In this document: positions 52,050 through 60,199 of the stretch, piece after piece
Numbering within the stretch: position 1 is the stretch's first letter
Layout: each line of letters begins with the position of its first letter
DNA from: Brotaphodocola catenula
Lineage (GTDB): Bacteria > Bacillota > Clostridia > Lachnospirales > Lachnospiraceae
Assembly: GCA_020686985.1 (NCBI GenBank)
Contig: JAJEPU010000004.1
Coordinates: 59,466 to 123,465, forward strand
Reading direction: 5' to 3'
Length of the DNA stretch: 64,000 nucleotides
Notes under the pieces: model-generated
Databases searched by the model: none
Told to the model about the DNA's origin: nothing
Seen by the model: the letters and a program-made list of their open reading frames with translations, nothing else
Program-made: the position numbers and the translations under genes

Positions 52050-52964
52050 ATGAAATGCTGTAAAGGAGTTTTTGAGGGCGGAGGCGTGCGCGGAATCGCT
52101 CATGTCGGAGCTGCCTGTGGGATGGAACAGGAAGGCTACCGTTTTGAGTCTGTCGCGGGTTCTTCCGCGGGGGCTGTGGTCGCTGCGCTGATTGCGTCCG
52201 GTTATGAGTGCCGAGAACTGAAAAGAGAGATGGAGACACTGAATTACCGAAAGTTTCGTGGGCGGGATATGGTGGATAACTTCGGGACAGTGGGAAAACT
52301 GCTGTCCCTTCTCTTTTCTCTCGGCGTGTACAACAATCGGTACCTCGAAAAATGGATGGAGCAGGTACTTTCCGAACGGGGGATTCGGACATTTGGGGAT
52401 CTTCACCGGAGAGGCAGAAGGCTGATCATTCCGGTCAGCGATCTGTCGATGCGTCGACTTTTGATTTTTCCCGATGATTTGAGTCTCTTGGGTTTGAATC
52501 CGGAGACCTTTCCTGTCGCGAGAGCGGTGCTTGCAAGTTCGAGCATCCCGGTCTTTTTTGAGCCGGTCTCTCTGCGGGATGCAAGGGGACGGGAGCATCT
52601 GCTTGTGGACGGAGGGTTGCTCAGCAATTTTCCGATCTGGGCAATGGAGGCGGAGGAAGATCCGAACTGTCCGACTTTCGGATTTCAGTTTCTTGACTGG
52701 AATGAGGAGGCGGGAGCAGACTACTGGCTGGTAAAACGCAACCTGCCCGATTATCTGAGAGCACTCGTCTCGACCTGTATGGAAGCAATCGACAACAGCA
52801 TGCGCCCGGAGGAGGATCAGAGACAGATTATCTGGATTTCCACGACGACGGGAAGCGGTTCGCGGGAGAAAACGATCCATGCGACCGATTTTGATTTGAC
52901 GGCAGAGGACTGTGAGGGTCTGTTTGCGAATGGAGTGCAGGCAGTACAGAAGTATTTTGGTTAG
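52050..52964 (+). CDS. Patatin-like phospholipase
   Basis: This 304-residue serine acyl hydrolase has the oxyanion hole GVFEGGGVRGIAHVGAACG, the nucleophile elbow VAGSSAGAVVAAL (Ser in G-S-S-A-G), and the catalytic Asp in LLVDGGLLSNFPIWAME. No signal peptide, consistent with a cytoplasmic lipase acting on the inner membrane. The RssA/YjjU-type length is typical. TGGAGGGGTATGC precedes the ATG. A divergent palindromic element lies upstream and another downstream. Confidence 0.92.
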   Translation: MKCCKGVFEGGGVRGIAHVGAACGMEQEGYRFESVAGSSAGAVVAALIASGYECRELKREMETLNYRKFRGRDMVDNFGTVGKLLSLLFSLGVYNNRYLEKWMEQVLSERGIRTFGDLHRRGRRLIIPVSDLSMRRLLIFPDDLSLLGLNPETFPVARAVLASSSIPVFFEPVSLRDARGREHLLVDGGLLSNFPIWAMEAEEDPNCPTFGFQFLDWNEEAGADYWLVKRNLPDYLRALVSTCMEAIDNSMRPEEDQRQIIWISTTTGSGSREKTIHATDFDLTAEDCEGLFANGVQAVQKYFG

Positions 52965-52972
52965 TGTACACG

Positions 52973-53014
52973 GGTAGGCATTTTCTGAACTGAAAATGCC
53001 GTATGATGCAGTGG
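52973..53014. repeat. Intergenic hairpin repeat, GGCATTTTC family, copy 1
   Basis: GGCATTTTC (52977-52985) pairs with GAAAATGCC (52992-53000), followed by GTATGATGCAG. The same arrangement, with few changes, is found at 58778-58818. Confidence 0.75.
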
Positions 53015-53020
53015 TGGTAG

Positions 53021-53091
53021 CAGATTTTGCCGATTTGGAATGCGAAGCATCGGCAAAATCTGTTACTGTTTGCGCAAGGCGTAAACGGTAA
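53021..53091. repeat. Perfect 14-bp hairpin plus CTGTTTGCGCA palindrome
   Basis: CAGATTTTGCCGAT (53021-53034) and ATCGGCAAAATCTG (53049-53062) are perfectly complementary around a 14-base loop. Directly after, TTACTGTTTGCGC (53063-53075) pairs with GCGTAAACGGTAA (53079-53091) with two mismatches. Both lie between the patatin gene and the promoter of the next gene. Confidence 0.75.
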
Positions 53092-53167
53092 AGTATTTTG
53101 CAAATGATTAAGATATAACATTATAATATCTTATTAAATTTGTAAGATTTCTGTCGATGCTCTTCAC

Positions 53168-53196
53168 TTGACGGGAAAGTTGGAGGACTTTATAAT
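53168..53196 (+). promoter_or_regulatory. Promoter of the first L,D-transpeptidase gene
   Basis: TTGACG (53168-53173), 17 bp, TATAAT (53191-53196). Confidence 0.8.
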
Positions 53197-53289
53197 AAGG
53201 ATAACTGTGCAGGAGAAAATTGGCGGAGATCCCAAAAGACTTCTCAAGACTCAAAGGCTCCAAATTAAGGCACGGTCAGAAAGCAGGTT

Positions 53290-54702
53290 TTGGATTTGAT
53301 AAAACGAAGATGGAAGACGAATCTTTGCCGGATCATTTTGACAACGGCGTTTGGGCTGGCGGTGTCGATGACGGCGATGGCGGACGATTCGGCATTTGTT
53401 TCAGGCACTTCGGTCAACGGGCTTGGAATCGGCGGTATGACGGTGGAACAGGCAGGAGAGCATATCAGCAGTTTCTACTCCAGCAAATATCAGTTGAAGA
53501 TAAAAGAGAGAGGCGGAAAGGAAGAGACGATAAACGGAGCTGACATCGGATTTGCGGTGGGACTTCCGGACGGATTTCTTCAGACGATCCTCGATCAGCA
53601 GAATGCATCCGGACGCGCATTTGGACCGGATGTGGACAATTCCAATCGAACCGAGATGGCAAATACATTTGATGAGCAGGCACTGACTGACAAGGTGAAT
53701 GCACTGAATTGTCTGAGCGGAAGCGGGATTGTGACGACGGCGGACGCTTATATTTCCTCTTATCAGGAGGGACAGCCGTTTGAGATCGTTCCCGAGGTAA
53801 ATGGAAACAACCTTTACCCGGATAAGGTTCTTGAGGCAGTGAAAAATGCAGTCACTTCTGGAAATTCAGAGGTTGACCTGGAAGCGTCCGGGTGTTATTA
53901 TGCAGTCACAGTCACAAAAGATGATGAGGGACTCAAAAATCTCTGCGATACTCTCAATCAGGTTCGTGAGATGAGCATCACCTACGTGATTGGAGATCAG
54001 AGCGAGGTACTCGACTCTGCGACAATCTGTTCCTGGATTACGGGAACGGCTGATGGTCAGATTCAGATGAATCGCGATCAGGTCGCAGGATGGGTACAGA
54101 CGCTTGCAGGAAAGTACAATACTGCGGGAACAACGCGCACCTTCCACACGGCGACGGGGCGCGATGTGAGCGTGAGCGGTCCTTACGGATGGAAAATTGA
54201 TCAGAATGCGGAGACTGACGCATTGATCGGTATGATTCGCACGGGACAGACGCAGTCGAGAGAGCCACAGTATGCACAGACCGCAGTCGACCATTCCGCA
54301 CAGGAGTGGGGTACGACTTACGTCGAGGTGGATTTGACCGGACAGCATGTCTACATGACGAAAGATGGAAGCGTTGTCTGGGATGCACCGTGCGTAACCG
54401 GAAATGTCTCAAAGAATTATACGACTCCGGCAGGTCTTTACAGCCTGACTTACAAGGAGAGAGACCGGGTTCTGCGTGGGGCAAAGAAGGCAGACGGAAC
54501 GTATGAATATGAGAGTCCGGTTTCCTACTGGATGCCATTTAACGGCGGAATCGGATTCCATGATGCGACATGGAGAAGCAAGTTTGGCGGTACGATTTAT
54601 CAGAACAGTGGAAGTCACGGTTGTGTGAACCTTCCGCCGGAGAAGGCAAAACTTCTCTATGATCTGGTGTATAAAGGAATTCCGGTTATCTGTTATCAGT
54701 AG
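53290..54702 (+). CDS. L,D-transpeptidase (YkuD) with peptidoglycan-binding-like domain
   Basis: This 470-residue secreted enzyme makes 3-3 peptidoglycan cross-links or attaches proteins. The N-terminus is a signal peptide (RRWKTNLCRIILTTAFGLAV, cleavage near AMA-DD). Two PG_binding_4-like segments follow, the first starting SVNGLGIGGMTVEQAGEHI. The C-terminal YkuD domain has the catalytic GSHGCVNLPPEKA with His and Cys. The start is unclear: no ATG precedes the signal peptide, so TTG 53290 or 53296 must be used. A strongly ribosome-sited ORF in another frame begins at 53220 (GCAGGAGAAAA before TTG) and overlaps, so a frameshift or upstream ORF is possible. Confidence 0.85.
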   Translation: MDLIKRRWKTNLCRIILTTAFGLAVSMTAMADDSAFVSGTSVNGLGIGGMTVEQAGEHISSFYSSKYQLKIKERGGKEETINGADIGFAVGLPDGFLQTILDQQNASGRAFGPDVDNSNRTEMANTFDEQALTDKVNALNCLSGSGIVTTADAYISSYQEGQPFEIVPEVNGNNLYPDKVLEAVKNAVTSGNSEVDLEASGCYYAVTVTKDDEGLKNLCDTLNQVREMSITYVIGDQSEVLDSATICSWITGTADGQIQMNRDQVAGWVQTLAGKYNTAGTTRTFHTATGRDVSVSGPYGWKIDQNAETDALIGMIRTGQTQSREPQYAQTAVDHSAQEWGTTYVEVDLTGQHVYMTKDGSVVWDAPCVTGNVSKNYTTPAGLYSLTYKERDRVLRGAKKADGTYEYESPVSYWMPFNGGIGFHDATWRSKFGGTIYQNSGSHGCVNLPPEKAKLLYDLVYKGIPVICYQ

Positions 54703-54750
54703 AGACCGGGTCAGGGCATATTCTTTGTCGCCGGATTTTAGAAACGAGAC

Positions 54751-54797
54751 AGAGCGGGATTGCTATGGGGGAATCGACCTGTGGCAGTTCCGCTTTT
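54751..54797 (+). terminator. Terminator between the two transpeptidase genes
   Basis: AGAGCGGGA (54751-54759) pairs with TTCCGCTTTTT (54788-54798) around a 28-base loop, followed by a T-run. Confidence 0.55.
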
Positions 54798-54880
54798 TGG
54801 AGCGTTTTGTGCAATATGAGTTTTGCGCAGTATGAGATAAGAATGCAGAAACGAAGGATAGGTAAAAAGGAAGAAGAGAT

Positions 54881-56848
54881 ATGACAGACCAGAATGCAGG
54901 CACAGCGGAGGAGATCAGTATTCGCGGAAGAAGTCGGAGACGGGGAAGCGTAAAGCCAGAACAGGGACATACAGAGAAGCATACGGAGAAGATAGAGCGC
55001 GAAGAACGGACGAGACGTCAGACAAAGAGAGGGAAACATGCAGAGCCGGAATCATCTGGTTCGGAATCAGCAAAGATGACGGCTCAGATCCTGAATCCGG
55101 AATGGTCGGAGGAGGAAGACATCTCAGAGGCTGCAGGAGAGCGCAGGCAGATGCGGGCTCGAAGTCGCAGAAGAGGAAGTCAGAATGAGGAAACTCGCAA
55201 CCGTTTGGAAAACAGCAATTCAGGCACAGATAATTCGAGTGCGGATGGACAGGCACGCCAGAGCGTGAGAAGAAGTCGTACACGACAGAGTGAGCCGACC
55301 CAGGTGAATACATTTGAAGCCTCGGCGGGGGGAGCTGTTGCGGTGGAGATGCCCCGCAGGGGAATGTCGCGAAGCCGGTCAGCGCGAGAGGAAGCACTTC
55401 GCCGTGAAGCGGAGGCAATGCGTCAGGAGACTGCGGTGGCTGATGAGGAGAAGACCTCCTCGATTTCCGGAAAGGCTATTTTGAAGGGACTCGGGATTGT
55501 TGCAGGAATTGCTCTTGTTGTCGCAGGCGGTGTCTATGTTGGACTTGCCCAGAAGTATAAGACCGTCTACTTCCCGAACACACGGATTAACGGCATCGAT
55601 GCCTCCGGTCTGACTCCGGATCAGGTGAAGGAGCAGATTGAGGCGGGAATCAACCAGTACACGATCACGATTCGCGAGCGTGGAGATCAGACGGAACAGC
55701 TGAGCGGACCGCAGATTGACCTTCACCCGGTTTACGACGGAACCCTTGAGAAACTGATTGAGGATCAGAATCCTTATGTCTGGGGAAAATATCTGCGAAC
55801 AGACCGCATTTTTACAATGGATACGATCGTCGCATTTGATGAGACGAAGATGGACGAGGTTTTCCACAGTCTGTCATGTATGGATCCGGAACAGGTTACT
55901 GCGCCGATTGATGCGCACCGATCAGATTATATCAGCGGAACAGGGTATCAGGTTGTCGAGGAAGTGCAGGGAAATACTCTTGATGAGCAGTCGGCTCTCT
56001 CTGTGATTTCTGAGGCAATTATCGGGCTGAACGATGAGGTTTCGCTCGAGGATGCAGATGTTTATCTGAAACCGGCAATCACGTCTGACAATGAAGATTT
56101 ACAGAACAAGGTTGCAATGTGGAACAAATATGTGGGCGCGAAGATCACCTACAAGTTTGGAAGTGCGCGTCAGACGCTTGACGGCGATACAATCAACACC
56201 TGGCTGTCAGATGATGGTGAGGGCAATCCGGTTCTGAGTTCCTCAAAGATTGTCGAGTATGTGGCGCAGATGGCAAAGGAGAGAAATACCGCTTATCAGC
56301 CAAAGACGCTCAAGACCACGACGGGTAAGACCGTGACAATCAAGGGACCGTATGGATGGAAGATCAATCAGGACGCGGAGGCCTCGACCTTGAGAGGACT
56401 GATTGAGGCGGGAGAGAAGCAGGAGCGCGAGCCTCAGTATTCGCAGAAAGCGGCTTCCCATGATGGAAACGATTACGGAAGTACTTATGTGGAGATCAAC
56501 CTGACTGCCCAGCACCTCTACTTCTACAAGGGCGGAAGCCTTGTTGTCCAGTCGGATTTCGTGTCCGGAAATGAGTCGAAGGGATGGAGCACGCCGGCCG
56601 GAGCTTATCCGCTGACCTACAAGCAGAGAAATGCAACGCTCAAGGGCGAGAACTATTCGACACCGGTTTCTTACTGGATGCCATTCAATGGAGGAATTGG
56701 TCTGCACGATGCCTACTGGAGATCAAGTTTTGGAGGAACGATCTACAAGACAAACGGATCTCACGGATGCATCAACCTTCCGCCGGCAGTTGCAAAGACG
56801 ATTTATGAAAATATTTCCGCCGGAACTGCGGTGCTGTGTTACCACTAG
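54881..56848 (+). CDS. Membrane-anchored L,D-transpeptidase with long basic cytoplasmic tail
   Basis: This 655-residue protein starts with about 190 disordered cytoplasmic residues rich in Arg and Ser (RGRSRRRGS, RARSRRRGS, RRSRTRQSEP, RGMSRSRSAREE). A transmembrane helix at about 197-222 follows (ILKGLGIVAGIALVVAGGVY). Outside are peptidoglycan-binding-like segments starting INGIDASGLTPDQVKEQI and the YkuD domain with GSHGCINLPPAVA. It is paralogous to the previous gene from the helix onward. AAGGAAGAAGAGAT precedes the ATG. The tail may bind nucleic acid, membrane or a division protein; that is inference from composition only. Confidence 0.9.
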   Translation: MTDQNAGTAEEISIRGRSRRRGSVKPEQGHTEKHTEKIEREERTRRQTKRGKHAEPESSGSESAKMTAQILNPEWSEEEDISEAAGERRQMRARSRRRGSQNEETRNRLENSNSGTDNSSADGQARQSVRRSRTRQSEPTQVNTFEASAGGAVAVEMPRRGMSRSRSAREEALRREAEAMRQETAVADEEKTSSISGKAILKGLGIVAGIALVVAGGVYVGLAQKYKTVYFPNTRINGIDASGLTPDQVKEQIEAGINQYTITIRERGDQTEQLSGPQIDLHPVYDGTLEKLIEDQNPYVWGKYLRTDRIFTMDTIVAFDETKMDEVFHSLSCMDPEQVTAPIDAHRSDYISGTGYQVVEEVQGNTLDEQSALSVISEAIIGLNDEVSLEDADVYLKPAITSDNEDLQNKVAMWNKYVGAKITYKFGSARQTLDGDTINTWLSDDGEGNPVLSSSKIVEYVAQMAKERNTAYQPKTLKTTTGKTVTIKGPYGWKINQDAEASTLRGLIEAGEKQEREPQYSQKAASHDGNDYGSTYVEINLTAQHLYFYKGGSLVVQSDFVSGNESKGWSTPAGAYPLTYKQRNATLKGENYSTPVSYWMPFNGGIGLHDAYWRSSFGGTIYKTNGSHGCINLPPAVAKTIYENISAGTAVLCYH

Positions 56849-56916
56849 AAATTTATTTTCTAAGTTTAGTGTTATGAGTTTGTTTGTATAGAGATTTTTT
56901 GAGGAGAGAAACAGTT

Positions 56917-58752
56917 ATGAAGAGAGAACCTGAGCGTGAAGGCAAATTTCGGTCGTCTTATCAGGGACCGAAGGTGCGCACAAAGAAGAAAAAGAGACGT
57001 AGTTCATCCGCAGTTGTTCTGGCAGGTGGAGCTGTTGTTGTGATGGCAGTTCTGATTGTCGGAGCAGTTGTCAAGGGAAGAAGCGGTGCTTCTTCACCGA
57101 AGGCAGTGACGACGGCGGAGAGCGGTGCAGAGAATGCAGAGGCAAAGACCTGCACCGCGCTGACGGTCAATGGAATCGCGTTAAACGGACTGACGAAGGA
57201 GGAGGCACTCGCGGAGATCGTAAAGAGCTATCCGTGGGCGATCCAGGTTAAGCAGGATGAGGAGAGCGAGGAGACCGAGGCAGTTCCGGATCTCACAAGA
57301 GAGTGGATCAGCGAGTGCCTGACCGATATTTATCAGGACGGAGCAACCGGTGAGCGTGAACTCGATGAGACAAAACTTCAGGAGCTTGTCGCAGATCAGG
57401 TTGCAACCTATGCAGAAAAGTGGGATAAGCAGGCAAAAAATGCCGTGATTGACCGTTACGATTCAGCGAATGGACAGTTTCTCTTCAGCGATGGATGTTC
57501 GGGATTGAAACTCAATGAGGAAAAGATGGTTTCCGACATCATGAGCGCAGTGAAGAACGGTCAGTTTGATGCAGTTGTTCAGGCAGAGTTTGGTGACAAT
57601 GTTCAGAAGCTCACGATTGACGAGGCGCGTCAGAAGTATACGACGCTTGCAACATTCACGACGGAGACGACGGAGAATGAGAAGAGAAACACGAACGTTC
57701 GTCTGGCAGCAGAAGCACTCAACGGCACGATTGTCCAGCCGGGAGAGGAGTTCTCGTTCAATGCGATTGTCGGACAGCGCACACCGGAAAAGGGCTATCA
57801 GGAGGCAGCTGCCTACAACAGCGGAGAGGTTGTTCAGGAAGTCGGCGGAGGTGTCTGCCAGATGTCGAGCACACTCTACCGTGTCGTGTTTCAGGCAGGA
57901 ATGGAAGTCACTTATCGCCGTTCCCATACCTTTGAGCCGAACTATGTGACTCCGGGACAGGATGCGGCAATCAGCTGGGATTATCCGGACTTCCGTTTTG
58001 TAAATACATCCGAGTATCCGGTCGGTATTCTTGCAAGTTATTCAAACCGCAAGGCGACGGTTTCTCTCTACGGAATCCGTGTCCTGCCGGAGGGAGAGAC
58101 CTGGGATCTTGTGTCTGAGAAGACGGAAGAGCTTGACCAGCCGGACCCGGTTTATGTCGAGGATGTTTCCCTGAAACCGGGAACCGAGAAGACCGTGAAA
58201 GCCGGAACGAGCGGAAGTCGTTGGGTTACCTACAAGGTTGTGTACCAGAACGGTCAGGAAGTCTCAAGAACCGAGGATCACTCTAAGGTTTATCAGGGAC
58301 ATTCCGCGGAGATTCACCGCAATACCGCAGGTGGAACCGGATCTGCGCTCAATGAGAGTCAGAGTGCCGGAGGCAGTGTGACAAATTCTTCAAATTCCAC
58401 GAGCTCAACGAATACGACGAACACGAATACGACTCAGGAGAGTTCGGGGACGAAGAAGGAAACCACAGCGAAGTCGACTGAGGCAACGAAGGAGAACATA
58501 AAGGAAACCACAAAGGCAAAAGCAGCCAAGGAAGAGACGAAGGCAAAGCAGAAGGAGACGACAAAGGCGGAGACGAAAGCGGAAACAAAAGCTGAGACAA
58601 AGGCAGAAACGAAGGCGGAGACAAAAGCCGAGACGAAAGCAGAAACCAAGGCTGAGACGACTTCTGCTCCGAAGGAGCCACAGGCAGAACAGCAGGCTCC
58701 GGGATCTGCACCGATTTCTTCGGATGTGCCGATCGTTCCACCGCTTTCTTAA
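56917..58752 (+). CDS. VanW family protein with G5-like domain and KAET repeat tail
   Basis: This 611-residue, envelope-anchored protein has a basic N-terminus, a transmembrane helix at about 33-53 (SAVVLAGGAVVVMAVLIVGA), then a peptidoglycan-binding-like segment (TVNGIALNGLTKEEALAEI). The VanW domain covers about 260-385 (NVRLAAEALNGTIVQPGEEF, GGGVCQMSSTLYRVVFQAG, RSHTFEPNYVTPGQDAA), and a G5-like domain follows (EKTVKAGTSGSRWVTYKV). The tail is Ser/Thr/Asn-rich and then Lys-Ala-Glu-Thr repeats. ATG 56917 behind GAGGAGAGAAACAG is preferred over 56884. VanW's function is unknown; context suggests cell-wall work with the two transpeptidases. Confidence 0.9.
   Translation: MKREPEREGKFRSSYQGPKVRTKKKKRRSSSAVVLAGGAVVVMAVLIVGAVVKGRSGASSPKAVTTAESGAENAEAKTCTALTVNGIALNGLTKEEALAEIVKSYPWAIQVKQDEESEETEAVPDLTREWISECLTDIYQDGATGERELDETKLQELVADQVATYAEKWDKQAKNAVIDRYDSANGQFLFSDGCSGLKLNEEKMVSDIMSAVKNGQFDAVVQAEFGDNVQKLTIDEARQKYTTLATFTTETTENEKRNTNVRLAAEALNGTIVQPGEEFSFNAIVGQRTPEKGYQEAAAYNSGEVVQEVGGGVCQMSSTLYRVVFQAGMEVTYRRSHTFEPNYVTPGQDAAISWDYPDFRFVNTSEYPVGILASYSNRKATVSLYGIRVLPEGETWDLVSEKTEELDQPDPVYVEDVSLKPGTEKTVKAGTSGSRWVTYKVVYQNGQEVSRTEDHSKVYQGHSAEIHRNTAGGTGSALNESQSAGGSVTNSSNSTSSTNTTNTNTTQESSGTKKETTAKSTEATKENIKETTKAKAAKEETKAKQKETTKAETKAETKAETKAETKAETKAETKAETKAETTSAPKEPQAEQQAPGSAPISSDVPIVPPLS
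58561..58656 (+). repeat. Eight 12-bp tandem repeats encoding Thr-Lys-Ala-Glu
   Basis: Eight in-frame units ACR-AAR-GCN-GAR in the C-terminal tail of the VanW gene. Third positions vary, so the repeat is old or under protein-level selection. Confidence 0.9.
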
Positions 58753-58764
58753 AGAAAAAAAGGT

Positions 58765-58819
58765 GTTCCTGTGCATGGATAGGCATTTTCTAAACGGAAA
58801 TGCCGTATGATACAGGAAC
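58765..58819. repeat. Intergenic hairpin repeat, GGCATTTTC family, copy 2
   Basis: GTTCCTGT (58765-58772) pairs with ACAGGAAC (58812-58819), and GGCATTT (58782-58788) with AAATGCC (58798-58804). The core and the following GTATGATACAG match 52974-53013. It may end the VanW transcript, although no U-tail follows. Confidence 0.75.
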
Positions 58820-58860
58820 AAAACGGTAAAAATTACCTACTAGATTGATATAAAAAGGAA

Positions 58861-58889
58861 TTGACAAACGTTTTTTAGGGTTGTATGAT
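58861..58889 (+). promoter_or_regulatory. Promoter of the amino-acid ABC importer
   Basis: A perfect TTGACA (58861-58866), 17 bp, TATGAT (58884-58889). Confidence 0.85.
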
Positions 58890-58914
58890 AGGTACAGTCA
58901 AAAACGGATTAAGG

Positions 58915-58964
58915 ATGAGGGCAAGGGGGTCCCCGGGGAAGGGGATTTTCTTGCTCTCATTTTA
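58915..58964 (+). promoter_or_regulatory. Attenuator-like terminator in the leader
   Basis: ATGAGGGCAAG (58915-58925) pairs with CTTGCTCTCAT (58950-58960), ending in a TTTT run, with GGGG/CCCC pairing inside the loop. It lies between a strong promoter and the first gene, so it could end transcription early. No T-box, S-box or leader peptide was recognised. Confidence 0.55.
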
Positions 58965-59002
58965 AGTCCGGAGAGTAACAGAACGTTGAGGAGGATACAA
59001 TT

Positions 59003-59956
59003 ATGAAAAAGAATTTAAAAGTTCTGACTACAACCGCAGTTGCAGTCGTGGCAATGGCATCTTTGAGTGCCTGTGGTGGAAGTGCGACTTCTGCTACGAC
59101 AGCTGAGACAAAGGCAGAGAGTGCAGATGCAAATGCAGAGAGCAGTGAGTCCGCAGAGACAGAGAAGAGCGCAGATGCAAAGGATGCCAAGGCAGATTCC
59201 GCAGACAAGAAAGTCTTGAAGGTAGCAATGGAGTGCGCATATGCACCGTACAACTGGACTCAGCCGGACGATTCCAACGGAGCTGTTCCGATCGCAGACA
59301 GCAACGAGTACGCTTATGGATACGATGTCATGATGGCAAAGAAGATCGCAGACGAGCTTGGATATGATTTACAGATCGTTCGTCTTGACTGGGATTCTCT
59401 GATTCCGGCTGTTCAGACTGGTCAGGTAGACTGCGTCATTGCAGGACAGTCGATCACGAAGGAGCGTCAGGAAGCAGTAGACTTCACTGATCCGTATTAC
59501 TATGCAAGCATCGTTACACTGGTAAAGGCTGGCGGAAAGTATGAGAATGCAACGAGCGTTGCTGATCTGGCTGGCGCAACCTGCACCTCCCAGCAGAGCA
59601 CGATCTGGTACACCGTATGTCTCCCGCAGATTCAGGACGCAAACATTCTGTCCGCTACCGCAAGTGCACCGGATATGCTGATGTCCCTCGAGGCAGACAA
59701 GTGTGACATCGTAGTTACCGATCAGCCGACCGGTAAGGGTGCTCTGGTTGCTTATCCGGACTTCAAGATGCTTGAGTTTGGTGGCGGGGATGACGATTTC
59801 CAGGTAAGCGATGAGGACATCAACATCGGCATCTCCTTAAAGAAGGGCAACACCGAGTTAAAGGATGCCATCAACGGCGTTCTGGCTACAATGGATAAGA
59901 ATGATTACGCAAAGATGATGGACGAGGCAATTTCCGTTCAGCCTCTGGCAAACTAA
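59003..59956 (+). CDS. Polar amino-acid ABC binding lipoprotein (SBP_bac_3)
   Basis: This 317-residue protein has lipobox LSACG (Cys24), then an Ala/Glu/Ser linker of about 45 residues. The family-3 binding domain has LKVAMECAYAPYNWTQPDDS, YGYDVMMAKKIADELGYDLQ, DWDSLIPAVQTGQVDCVIAG, TKERQEAVDFTDPYYYAS and ISLKKGNTELKDAINGVLAT. It feeds the permease and ATPase encoded downstream. The ligand is not certain; Arg, His, Gln or cystine are typical. GTTGAGGAGGATACAATT precedes the ATG. Confidence 0.93.
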   Translation: MKKNLKVLTTTAVAVVAMASLSACGGSATSATTAETKAESADANAESSESAETEKSADAKDAKADSADKKVLKVAMECAYAPYNWTQPDDSNGAVPIADSNEYAYGYDVMMAKKIADELGYDLQIVRLDWDSLIPAVQTGQVDCVIAGQSITKERQEAVDFTDPYYYASIVTLVKAGGKYENATSVADLAGATCTSQQSTIWYTVCLPQIQDANILSATASAPDMLMSLEADKCDIVVTDQPTGKGALVAYPDFKMLEFGGGDDDFQVSDEDINIGISLKKGNTELKDAINGVLATMDKNDYAKMMDEAISVQPLAN

Positions 59957-60035
59957 GGAATTTTGAAGTTTAAATTTTTGAAACTTTTAAATTTTGAAAT
60001 TTTGGAACAGATGTAGATGTTTTGACGGCTCTGAC

Positions 60036-60067
60036 GGCGAAGAAAGTTCTGTGCGGACTTCTTCGCC
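60036..60067 (+). terminator. Hairpin between binding protein and permease genes
   Basis: GGCGAAGAA (60036-60044) and TTCTTCGCC (60059-60067) are perfect complements. Only a weak T-rich stretch follows. This position commonly allows partial termination or 3'-end protection, so that binding protein exceeds permease. AT-rich quasi-repeats (59960-60005) and TTTCARTAAAAY units (60105-60160) occupy the rest of the 243 bp spacer. Confidence 0.55.
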
Positions 60068-60199
60068 TTGTGTCACCTTTGAGTGACTGGTTTATTTCAG
60101 AAGAAGAGTTCGGTAAAACAGTTTCAGTAAAATGATTTCAATAAAACAAGTTTGGTAAAGTTGCAGAAGAAAGCAGGAAAGTAAGGAGCGAAAATTACT

